64,000 nt of DNA from Simmondsia chinensis (taxonomy: Eukaryota > Streptophyta > Magnoliopsida > Caryophyllales > Simmondsiaceae), in the NCBI GenBank assembly GCA_018398585.1, contig JAGTTD010000022.1, positions 7,975,501 to 8,039,500 of the forward strand, read 5' to 3'. This document shows, piece by piece, positions 33,072-42,426 of the stretch (position 1 is the first letter of the stretch; every line of letters starts with the position of its first letter). Position numbers and translations under genes: made by a program. Under the pieces are notes generated by a model. It was given only the letters and a program-made list of their open reading frames with translations. It was not told where the DNA came from and searched no databases.

Positions 33072-33138
33072 AATTTCTCTCGTTTCTTTTTTTTTGTTTT
33101 TTAGTTCTCTATTTGTTTTTACTCTTCTTTTAATTATC

Positions 33139-34880
33139 ATGGCAGCACAAAACCCTAACATAAGCCCGTCCCACACCCACGCCTGTTCCCCCTACCACCA
33201 CCACACCACCTATGGTACATCATTTCCCACTCTAAGGTCAACAATGACTCATAAACCTAGGTTCGGGCATCTCACACTCCCTTCCCCTTACATAATGCTA
33301 CTAACCTTAGCCAAACGACCACCGCTCCGGGTGTCTCCCTGATGCCATAGTTCGGGAGTCTTCTCTCCCCGGCATCGGCCATGACACCCATCCCTATCCC
33401 TCTCCCTTTATCTCAAACATTGTCACTATAAAGCTCGAAAATTCTAATGACAATCTTACAAGGAAAGAACAATTTTATATGATTCTTATTCTTCATTAGT
33501 TATTTGGTTCATAGACGGGCCCTATCCTTGTCCCCCTCCCCCCTTCTAACGTAAATGGCTTCCCCCTTCCCAACCCTGACTTTGTCACATGGGTATGAAC
33601 TAACCAAAATTTATGTTCTTGTATGTCTGCTACATTATCTTGAACTCTCATATACAATATCATCAGACATCCTACTTCAAAAGTAATGTGGGATACCCTA
33701 GCCAAATGTTTTTTAGGGATCATTCGTTAGCCAAAAAGTATGACTTACAAACCCAATTACATAACCATGAGAAAGATAGCAAATCAATGGACATATACCT
33801 CACTAAACTCAAAAACATAACTGATGATCTTGCTACCATAGATTCCCCAATTTCAAATAATTGCATCATTATGCTCTTTTTGGTCCTTCCCCTGAATATG
33901 CTGCCTCTGCTACCTTGATGCGTTAATCTTCTCGCGGTATTAGTTATGAAGAACTTAAAACGACACTTCTAAATGAAGAAGCTGTTGTCTCGCTACAGTG
34001 GGTGCACAACCCCTAACACTTCCCAAGCTTTAGTTACAACAGGTGTAGGAAAAAATGGACAAAACCATGGTCGGGACGGTAGAGGACGAGGGGGTCGAGT
34101 GGTGGACATGGTGGCCGTAATGGGGGACAAGGTCACCCACAACATCATCATTCAGGGCCTCACAACCCTAGAGCGTCAAACTGATCTCTGTATGGGGATT
34201 CGCCTCATACTCCTAACTCAGTAAGATTTGCAGATTTTTTTTTTAAGTCAGCGAATATATAGATGAAAGAAAAGAAAGCAATCTACAAGGGGCATACCCC
34301 AGGACACGGCCGAAGCCTACAAGTATGAAGCAACGTAAAAAAAGCAGACAAAGTCCATACAACATACAACCAAAGTACAAACTAATGGAACAAAAGGAAA
34401 CTAAGTCTCAAAACCCCAGTGCCGGGACAACGAGGCGTGGCGGTGAGCTCCACTGAACGAAGAAGTAGCAAGTAAGCGGCTCCTGACCAAACCCGTAATC
34501 TCCTCTCGAACGGCCGCAACCGATCTGGACTGAGAACGCTGAACCCGAAGGTTGCGCTCATACCAGATAGTATACAAAGATTTGCAGATGCTCCTTCTTT
34601 CAACCCCAACAATGGCATCCTAGGGCCTTCCCCTCAACCCAGTTAGATTTGTGGACATTTTTGCAATATTGCTCTGTCATGTCAACATTTATGATCAAGC
34701 ACCCTACCTAGATCCCTCCTAATCTTTCTCCATTCAGGAGCCTCACGACTACAACTGATAACCTGACTTGGAAGCATTGAATCACATGACGTCTAACCCG
34801 AGTATCGACTGTAATCCTCTCCCTTACAATGGCAGTAAATGCATTCTTATTGGTAATGGTGAACATGGACAATTAACACT
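33139..34880 (+). pseudogene. gag: Copia E gag and protease remnants
   Basis: The ATG at 33,139 begins MAAQNPNISPSHTHACS. Frames then break. Recognisable pieces are NPDFVTWV (about 33,570), TSKVMWDTLAKCF (33,680-33,720), KSMDIYLTKLKNITDDLATI (33,783-33,843) and a Gly/Arg-rich stretch. Near 34,770 NHMTSNPSID marks the protease region (the DTGA codons are lost), followed by CILIGNGE. An L1 tail interrupts it between 34,236 and 34,576. Confidence 0.7.
34236..34576 (-). mobile_element. L1-type LINE 3' tail, minus strand
   Basis: On the minus strand the fragment ends in poly-A (T run at 34,236-34,243). The 13-base TSD AAGATTTGCAGAT occurs at 34,223-34,235 and 34,577-34,589. Removing it rejoins the copia E gag reading. 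It is a 5'-truncated insertion with no coding part. The ORF 34,382-34,618 on the minus strand crosses its edge and is not real. Confidence 0.85.
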
Positions 34881-35089
34881 CAAAATGTACTTTTAGGCCC
34901 CTAACTCACGAATAACTTATTATCCATAAAATACTTATGCCAAGATAATAATTGCATTGTGAAATTTGACTATAATCCTTTTTTTTCTTGTCATGTCATG
35001 AACAGAACTATGGGGACACTTCTGCTTCAGGTACACTGTAATAGACCTTTATATAGTTTTTCACAACAATGCTGGCCTCATCGCCCAAG

Positions 35090-35940
35090 CTCACAACGGA
35101 CAGATTTGGCATAAACATTTAGGTCATTTAGGAAGCAATTCCTTTCAAATTTTATATACTCGGAAATTCATTCCTAGCAATAAATTTTCAAGTATTTGTT
35201 AAGCTTGTTGTTTTGGCAAATCTTATATACTACCTTTTGAATGTGCACTTCATACTACCATGACACTCTTTCAATTAATTCACTCCAACACATGGCAATC
35301 TCCGACTTTATTTTCTTCTCAACATAAATACTATGCGATTTTCATTGATGATTTCACGAGATTTACATGGCTATATCCAATGTATCGCAAATCGGATGTT
35401 TTTTAACGATTTGAAAATTTTAAAACCCTAGTTGAGGACCAATTTGACAATGCAAACACAAACACTAAATGAAATGACTTGAACTTTACTCATTCAATAT
35501 AAGCTCCATTACTCGTTTTGGGATGCTGCTATTTGCACTACTTGTTTTATAATAAACCGCTTTTTAGAAAACTTTTCCCCTTTTGAGAAACTTTTTCAAA
35601 ACCCACCAAAATACTCTAAATTTTGTGTTTCTAGTTGCACTTGCTATCCCAACCTCACCCCCGATAACCCCTCACAAACTAGTGCCTCTTTCACAACCAT
35701 GTGTTTTTCTAGGGTATGCTGCACTTATACAAAGGTTATCGATGTATTAACCCAACCAACGACCGAATCTACGTAAGGAAACATGTAAAATTTGATGAAA
35801 ATTGCATCCCCCACATGGTTCTAACCCAGTCCCAAAATTCTACCAGTAGCGCAAATATAGTACCTAACCCTGTCTCAGTCTCTGCATTGCTTTCTTGTTA
35901 TTCCCCTCCCTCGCGTCCACTCGTGGCTACCCGGAGCTAG
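35090..35940 (+). pseudogene. pol: Copia E integrase, core partly deleted
   Basis: Pre-integrase region LGHLGSNSFQILYTRKFIP (about 35,121) and core start AIFIDDFTRFTWLYP (35,330-35,375). After FENFKTLVEDQFDN the sequence jumps to the region past the catalytic Glu (SFWDAA, about 35,515). The second Asp and the Glu of the catalytic triad are absent. The C-terminus (KGYRCINPTNDRIYVRKHV) is at 35,716-35,800, followed by a Pro-rich linker. Confidence 0.75.
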
Positions 35941-36311
35941 AACTACCCTCCTGCCACCACTTGACCGCCAACCAGTGGTCAACCCCCTCCCCTTCTTGAG
36001 TCACTACCATGGTAAGCCCCTGGCCACCTTGAGGTGAACTGCGTTGTTGGACGCTAGAAGCCTGCAGAACTTGTTAAGTCCAATAGCCGGTTCTCCAATC
36101 CCTCTGACCACCCAACCTGAACCCACCCCCCCCCCCCGGGTCCGTCATCGTGGCTTATATTGCCAACCCCTATGGCTATCTCCCCAGCCCAACAACATTG
36201 CCACCGTGAGCCTAGCCCCACGCACAAAGACAGAACCAATAACCCCCTACTCCTGTTAGTATTAGTGGTCTAGTATCAAGTCAACCCATAGTATTTCTCA
36301 ACACTTACCTA

Positions 36312-37260
36312 ATGCAAACTAGACTTGAGGATGGAATTCGTCGACACAGGTATCCATCGTGTCTCTCTACCGTAACTGTCATCCAGGAACCCACCCAAGC
36401 TATAAAGAGTCCTAAATGGCAAGAAGTTATGGCTGACAAATTTAGTGCTTTAATTAAAAACCACACTTGGGATCTTGTCCTACACAACTCAAACAAAAAC
36501 ATAGTAGGAAGTACCTGGAAATATCGGGTGAAATGTAAAGCGGATGGTTCAGTTGATCGATTTAAAGCACGATTATTTTCCCAAGGCTTTCATCAACGTG
36601 AAGCCTCGACTTTAAAGAAACTTTCAGTCCGGTTGTAAAACCCTTAACTATCCAATTTGTACTTTTACTTGCTATAACCAATGCCTGGCCTATCAGGCAA
36701 CTTGATGTTAAAAATGTATTTTTACATGATTACTTTCAGGAAGATGTTTACATGCAACAACCTTAGGGGTTCATTCACCCCAAGTTTCCAAATCATGTGT
36801 GTAGACTTTGAAAGGCCCTCTACAGCCTAAAACAAGCTCCTCAAGCATGGTTCGAACGTTTCAGCACTTTTCTCTATAGTATAGGCTTCACATGTAGTCA
36901 AGCCGACTTGTCACTTTTCCTACATCACACCCGCACTTGCACCACTTGTCTTCTTTTATATGATGATGGCATCATCCTCACATGCACTCACTCAAAAACC
37001 CTAGACTCTCTCATTCACACCCTCTCTTCCCAATTTGTAATGAAAGATCTTGGACCCCTTCACTATTTCCTCAGAATTGAAGCTAAGAGATATTCCAAAT
37101 GGCTTTTTCTCTCACAACATGATTACACTATAGATCTTCTGACTTGATTCAACATGCTCGATGCCAAACTAAACAAAACCCCCTCCCCACTCGTACCTAC
37201 CTAACCCTAAATGAAGGAGAACTTCTAGCTAATCCTACTAAATATAGGAGTGTTGTAGGT
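36312..37260 (+). pseudogene. pol: Copia E reverse transcriptase
   Basis: The ORF 36,312-36,638 carries SPKWQEVMADKFSALIKNH, STWKYRVKCKADGSVDRFK and LFSQGFHQREA. Later frames give IRQLDVKNVFLHDYFQEDVY and QAPQAWFERF-like sequence. The ORF 36,908-37,147 has LLYDDGIILT at the catalytic box (YDDG in place of YVDD), then FVMKDLGPLHYFL. Several frameshifts. Confidence 0.8.
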
Positions 37261-37278
37261 GGCCTTTAATATCTAACA

Positions 37279-37963
37279 ATGACTCGACCTGACATTTGCT
37301 ATGCTGCTAACCTTTTATGTCAGTTTATGCATATGGCCCTAGGTTTAGTCACTGGCATATTACTGTTAACCTTGTATGTCAGTTTTTGCATGCCCCTGGG
37401 TCTAGTCATTGGCAAATTTTCAAGTGCATCCTTCGCTACCTCAAAAGCACCACTGACCATGGTCTCACAATCCACCTTGATTCTTGCACCAATGTTACTG
37501 CCTTTGTCGATGCCGACTAGGGGTGGCTTCCTTGACACTCGCGGATCCACCGTAGGCTATGCACTCATTTTAGGGCCGAACCTCATCTCTTGGCGAGCCA
37601 AGAAGCAGGCAATTGTCTCCAGACCTACCACTAAATCTAAATACTGTACAATTGCTCAAGCCATTGCCGAAAGTGATTGGATCTGCTATCTCATGAGAGA
37701 TCTTGGATTGTGTCATTCAGGAACCATCATCGCCTATTGTGATAATGCTTCTTCTTCATATCTCGCTGCCAACCCAGTTTCCAATGACTGTAGTAAACAT
37801 GTTAACATTGATTTCCACTATGTATGAGAGAAAGTCCTCAAAGTTAACCTCAAGGTTCGATACCCGCACAACAAAACAAGTAGCTGACATCTTCATCAAA
37901 GGTCTCTCCACTGATCGGTTTCTCTACTACAAGAACAATCTTCATGTGCATCCACCCGTTTAG
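37279..37963 (+). pseudogene. pol: Copia E RNase H with 59-base duplication
   Basis: It starts MTRPDICYAANLLCQFMH, then a 59-base direct duplication (37,317 and 37,376 copies of ATGTCAGTTTWTGCAT). A frame change leads to GCAKSTTDHGLTI-like sequence. The main open part reads STVGYALILGPNLISWRAKKQ, TKSKYCTIAQAIAE and CDNASSSYLAANPV and ends in DIFIKGLSTDRF near 37,920. Confidence 0.8.
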
Positions 37964-37975
37964 ATTGAGGGGACA

Positions 37976-38126
37976 TATTAGATGGCATCACCATATCCTT
38001 ATCATGTCTATCCATGATTTCCTTTACATTTACTCCTTTGCTTCTAGAGCTTCTAGTATTGAAGGGTAAACTATATAACTACCTTTATCCCTATTCTCTA
38101 TGAATAGGGACACATGTAATCATTTT
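37976..38126 (+). repeat. 3' LTR of copia E, left part
   Basis: It follows the PPT-like GATTGAGGGGACA and matches the 5' LTR up to GTAATCATTT, where the inverted-LTR structure is inserted. The LTR resumes at 41,044 and ends TTTTCACA at 41,094. Confidence 0.85.
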
Positions 38127-39304
38127 TGTTGTGACAAAATCGTGAATTGTTGATCTTTATAAACTTAACATCAAAGCCGAGCTTAACAAACTTTGACTTA
38201 AACTTTGCTTGTTAAACAATTATCATGTAAAAATTCCCCAAACTATTCTGGATTTTAGGATCTTTGAAAACGTTGACAAATGTTGCCCTAAAATTCAAGA
38301 TTAAGCTTACAAACGACAATAGAAAGAACAAACGAAACATAAAATGAGTACATAGCGATTTATGTGGTTTGGCCCTAACTGGCGTACTCCACGGTTCCTC
38401 CTACCACTAGAGAGCTCTATTTTTATTATCACAAACCAAAAGTTACGACTGATAAATTTACAAGGTGCTTTCTATCAAAACTGAAGCTATTTATTACAAA
38501 CCTCTCTTTGAATCAACGAACTCAACAAATGAAACAAAGAACTTAAAGAGAGAGAGTAAGAAAGGTATACCTACTCCAATTGAGTGCTACAATATAACAC
38601 GGCCTGAGATCAAAGCCCTTCTTGATCTCACTTTGTGGATCACAGCACCTAATAGCTTAGCAACTCACCATTAATAGAGCTTGAAAGCAAGGAAACTCTA
38701 GGAGAAACCATAGAGAATTGCCTTGAAGAATCACCAGGAAGGAGAAAAAGAGAAAATGGGGTGAAAATGAACTTCTGATCCCTTTCACTGTGAGAAATGG
38801 GGTTTAAAAAACCCAAGAGGCACAATCCATGTGCTTCTCATCTCAACCATCCATCACACCCAAATCAATGGCACAGGTGCAAAGAGAAAGCACAAAATGG
38901 GCACACATCTGGCTAACACAAGGCTCACAGTGAGCCTTTGGATTCAAAAGAAATCAATGGCCCACAATCACCCAAACAAACCCATTTTTTACCCGTGTGA
39001 CGGATGACACTTGGCTTGATCTAGGCCCTTTATTTTGAAACAGTTAGCTTCCAAAGGAAGCTTCATAAATGTAGGGGGACAATATCCTGACATGGGCAAA
39101 TGAGAGGCACGGGTAGCGGTTGGGCAGGGGCATTTAGGTAATTTTCAGGTTAAAACCCATTTTAAACTTAACATAATATTTACCAAAATGTCATTTAAAA
39201 TATCTATTATTTTAACATAAATTAAAACATAATATTTTGAATATTTTACTCACCAAAATAACACATTTTTCTTCCAAACAATATAACTAATAACTTAAGT
39301 TATT
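38127..39304 (-). repeat. Left arm: copia LTR in minus orientation
   Basis: Inverted copy of 39,851-41,038, sharing for example CACTAGAGAGCTCTA, GTTTGGCCCTAACTGGC and GGATCACAGCACC. The left LTR may start as far in as about 39,425, upstream of RNase H. In that case the right arm lacks the first 100 or so U3 bases. Confidence 0.75.
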
Positions 39305-39459
39305 TGAGCCTTATTTTCGGACATAGTTTAGACTATACATGAACCAAATAAGAATAATTAATTCTTCATCTGGTTCTTATTTAGCCTGACTATTGGACTC
39401 TCTCTAGTAATAGGGGGATAAAAAAAATCATATTTTGGATCCTAGTCTCCTCGAGGATC

Positions 39460-39801
39460 CTATGCGGACTGAACTAAGTAGATGCACTTATTCAACTTAG
39501 TAAGTGGCACAGCCTTAGTTCCTATATTCGCCGGATTTTCATCTGTTGAGATTTTCAGCAGTTCTATCATTTCAGATTCTAACTGTTCTTTTATGAAGTG
39601 TCTCCTAATAGCAAGATGTTTACTCCTATTGTGAAATACAGGATTTTTGCTCAGCGCGAATGCTGACTGGCTTTCAATGTAAATACACGGTATCCCTAGC
39701 CCAAATTTTAATTCAACTAGAGGTTTGCTCAGCCAGATATCTTTTGTGATGGCATCCGTTAGCGCCAAGAGCTCAGCCTCGGTTGTTGACAACGCTGTCA
39801 T
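39460..39801 (-). pseudogene. pol: Copia RNase H fragment inside the palindrome
   Basis: A 113-codon open fragment: ALSTTEAELLALTDAITKD, IYIESQSAFALSKNPVF, HLAIRRHFIKEQLESEMI, ENPANIGTKAVPLTKL. This is the C-terminal part of copia RNase H, and the stop is natural. Its orientation matches the left arm, which would be its own 3' LTR. The sequence is open but lacks the upstream catalytic part. Confidence 0.85.
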
Positions 39802-39850
39802 TGACTGAAGCTTAGATCTCTAGCTGATAGCTCCACCATTCAAAGAAAAA

Positions 39851-41038
39851 ATAATAACTTAAGTTACTAGTTATATTGTTTGGAAGAAAAATGTGTCATT
39901 TGGTAAGCGAAATATTTAAAATATTGTGTTTTAATTTATGTTAAAATAACAGATATTTTAAATGGCATTTTGCAAAATGTTGTGTTAAGTTTAAAATGGG
40001 TTTTAACTTGAAAATTACCTAAATGCCCCTGCCTAAGCGGTTGCCTAGCCGCTGCCCATGCCTCTTAGCTACCCGTGTCAGGATATTGGTCCTTGCATTT
40101 ACGAAGCCTCCCTTGGAAGCTAACTATTTCAAAATAAATGGCCCAGACCGAGCCATGTGTCTCCCATCGCAAGAGTAAAAAATGGGTTTGGTTGGGTGAT
40201 TGTGGGCCGTTGATTTGTTTTGAATTCGAAGGCTCACGATAAGCCACATGTCAGCTAGATGTGTGTCAGTTTTGTGCTTTCTCGGGCTGCATTTGTGCCG
40301 TTGATTTCGGTGTGATAGACGGTTGAGATTAGAGGCACATGGATTGTGCCTTTTGGGTTATTTAAACCCTATTTCTCATAGTGAAAGGGATCATGAGTTC
40401 ATTTTCACCCCATTTTCTACTCTCTCCTTCCTAGTGATTCTTCAAGGCACTTCATTAGGGTTTCTCCTAGAGTTTTCTTGCTTCCGCGCTCCATTAATTG
40501 TGAGTTGCTAAGCTATTGGGTGCTGTGATCCATGAAGTGAGATGACGAAGGGCTTTGATCTCAGGCCGTGTTGTATTGTAGCACTCAACTGGAGTAGGTA
40601 TACCCTTCTTACTCTCTCTTTTTAAGTTCTTCGTTTCATTTATTGCATTCATTGATTTAAAGAGAGGTTTGTAACTAACAGTTTAGATTCTGATGGAAAG
40701 CGCCTTGTAAAATTATCGGCTGTAACTTTTGGTTTGTGATAATAAAAGTACAGCTCTCTAGTGGTAGGGGAACCATGGAGTAGGCCAGTTAGGGCCAAAC
40801 CACGTAAATCACCGTGTACTCAATTTATGTTTCGTTTGTTTCTTCTATCATCATTTTTAGGCTTAATCTCGAATTTTAGGGTAGCATTTGTTAGTGTTCA
40901 AAGATCCTAAAATCTGGGATGATTTGGTGAACTTTGACAAGATAACTATTAAACAAGCAAAGTTTAAGTCACAATTTGCTAAGATCGGTTTTGACGTTAA
41001 GTTTATCAAGATCAATGGGTCACGGTTTTGTCACAACA
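39851..41038 (+). repeat. Right arm: copia LTR in plus orientation
   Basis: U3 with GCCCCTGCC and GGAAGCTAAC, a TATTTAAA promoter region near 40,357-40,366, then a leader TACTCTCTCCTTCC, CAGCTCTCTAGTGGTAGG, and U5 ending GTCACAACA. The same landmarks occur in the LTR of copia G. Confidence 0.75.
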
Positions 41039-41094
41039 ATTTCAATTGATTTAAGCGTAGTCATATTTCTCTTTGCATTGTTTATATTTTCACA

Positions 41095-41171
41095 TAGCTT
41101 AGGGCTCAGCTTACATTTCTCAAGGAGCAGCATTCCCCCCAAGAATATAGAAAGATGCGAACAACCCTCTT
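41095..41171 (+). pseudogene. 3' end of the PMD-like gene
   Basis: Reading continues from the coiled coil at 32,833: RAQLTFLKEQHSPQEYRKM follows EQQLD-stop-L across the element, ending at a stop near 41,171. This continuity supports the insertion of copia E into the gene. Confidence 0.5.
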
Positions 41172-41565
41172 ATAATTTAGGGGTCAAATTGTGAAAAATT
41201 TTTATTTTAGAGAGTATTTTTACAAAATCATATTTTATAAAAAGTGTTACCAATAGAGACATTTTTGTTTGAAAAATTTTCAGTTTTTATTTTTGTTTTT
41301 GCTGTAAAGAAGGACTCTATTTTATTTTACTTTAAAGCAGCAAAACAATTTTCAGTTTTATTTAGAAGTACTTTTTCTAAACCTAAACAGCCTTAGAATC
41401 CGAAAAACAAATACTCTTTTTAGAAATTTGATGCTTCTTTTTCATAAAAGAGGCATGGCCAAACAAGTACTTAATGATAGTTGGTCATGTTTTAGGTGCT
41501 TCACATGCTCTTTATACAGGCGCTTCATACCTGTAATAACTATCATAACCATCAACTATCAGGTT
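41172..41565. other. Intergenic, no gene seen
   Basis: AT-rich. Phrases such as TTTTCTAAACCTAAACAGCC resemble ends of dispersed inverted-repeat elements, but no partner was found. Confidence 0.5.
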
Positions 41566-41676
41566 AGGGGTCTTCCGAAATAGTCTCTCCTCTGGGTCTC
41601 ACCCAGATGGGGTAAGGCTGCGTACATCTTACCCCTCCTAGACCCTGCGCAAGCGGGAGCCCTTGAGGCACTGGGT
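41566..41676 (+). mobile_element. RTE/SINE-like 3' tail
   Basis: GGGGTAAGGCTGCGTACATC, GAGCCCTTGAGGCACTGGGT. Nearly the same landmarks form the 3' UTR of the RTE LINE at 24,318-24,540 (reverse strand) and the element at 57,657. Its tail is cut by the insertion that begins at 41,677 and continues after 47,115. Confidence 0.65.
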
Positions 41677-42411
41677 TGTTGGTGTAAATCTCACAAATAC
41701 TTGCAAAATTCTTGCAAACGGTTAACCAGAAAATCTCAGGTGTTGAGGCTATGTAATCACTTTCCTTAAGGCTTATTTCGGTATACGAAATATCCTCGGG
41801 GATACAACAACAACCAAATATGGAGTGAAGATGTGTAAAGGGAGAGATTGACAAAGATGTAGAAAGATTGATTAAGTTTAACAAACTAAGCACTTGAATT
41901 TCACACAGGAATACAAGAACACTTGTAGTTGTTCTTCAAATTCTTTTTTCTCAAAGATCTTTTGTTCTTCAAGTCTTATTCACAAGAATGGAATATGGGG
42001 AATATATATGTATTACATTATAAGCGACGCCCCTTTAAAAACAAGTAAAAAGGGCCACAATGTTCGGGGAAAAATCGCGCGAACTGTCAGAAAATCTGAC
42101 CTGTGTGTGAACACACAGCTCACTGCAAGATTGTGTGTCGGCACACAGTCCCTGTGTGTCTACACACAACATTCTGCCGTGTGCTTCTATAAGGCTGTGT
42201 GTCGATACACGGTCCATGTGTGTCGACACACATCTATTCCCCAGTGGCACTGTTGGGTTGTGTGTCGGCACACATGGCCCATGTGTCGATACACACCCCT
42301 AATATGTTTGAAACACGTGAACAAATACGGGGATTATCTCAAAAACATCTTATATATATATCAAACTAAGTTTTACATTTTTCCAATTCACATTTTGAAA
42401 ATACATCAACA
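41677..42411 (-). repeat. 3' LTR of the LARD-like element
   Basis: It contains at least six TGTGTCGACACA-type palindromes in about 200 bases (42,095-42,300), with variants such as TGTGTCGGCACACA. The inner end is next to the PPT. Confidence 0.85.
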
Positions 42412-42426
42412 TTCCCCCACCATTTT
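42412..42426 (-). other. Polypurine tract of the LARD-like element
   Basis: The minus strand reads AAATGGTGGGGGAA immediately before TGTTGATG. Confidence 0.65.

Larger units (their letters stand above)
38127..41038. mobile_element. Inverted-LTR (fold-back) insertion with U5 ends outward
   Basis: It begins TGTTGTGACAAAATCGTG and ends in its inverse, CACGGTTTTGTCACAACA. Two arms of about 1.2 kb (38,127-39,304 and 39,851-41,038) are inverted copies of one copia LTR. The LTR order U3, TATA, leader, U5 reads plus in the right arm and minus in the left. The centre holds a minus-strand RNase H fragment. The flanking 5-mers atttt/atttc are a TSD with one mismatch, and the copia E LTR resumes after them. 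Normal copia insertions have U3 at one end and U5 at the other, so this arrangement is abnormal. A DNA-transposon origin is possible but less likely, because the arms resemble the LTR at 58,380-59,273. Confidence 0.75.
32834..41094 (+). mobile_element. Copia element E, short LTRs, Ale/Retrofit-like
   Basis: LTRs of about 220 bases (32,834-33,053; 37,976-38,126 plus 41,044-41,094), the 5-base TSD tagct on both sides (32,829-32,833 and 41,095-41,099), a PBS and a PPT define it. It interrupts the PMD-like gene. Inside it are an L1 tail (34,236-34,576) and, in the 3' LTR, a 2.9-kb inverted-LTR structure. The gag with short LTRs suggests the Ale/Retrofit branch (inference). All coding parts are broken. 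Confidence 0.88.

Noticed and set aside
34382..34618. 78-codon minus-strand ORF
   Set aside because: It crosses the edge and TSD of the L1 tail, so it cannot be an old gene.
38127..41038. Two ordinary nested copia elements in opposite orientation
   Set aside because: Both outer ends are the same U5 terminus, and one 5-bp duplication flanks the whole. No TSD was seen at the inner junction, though this cannot be fully excluded without alignment.
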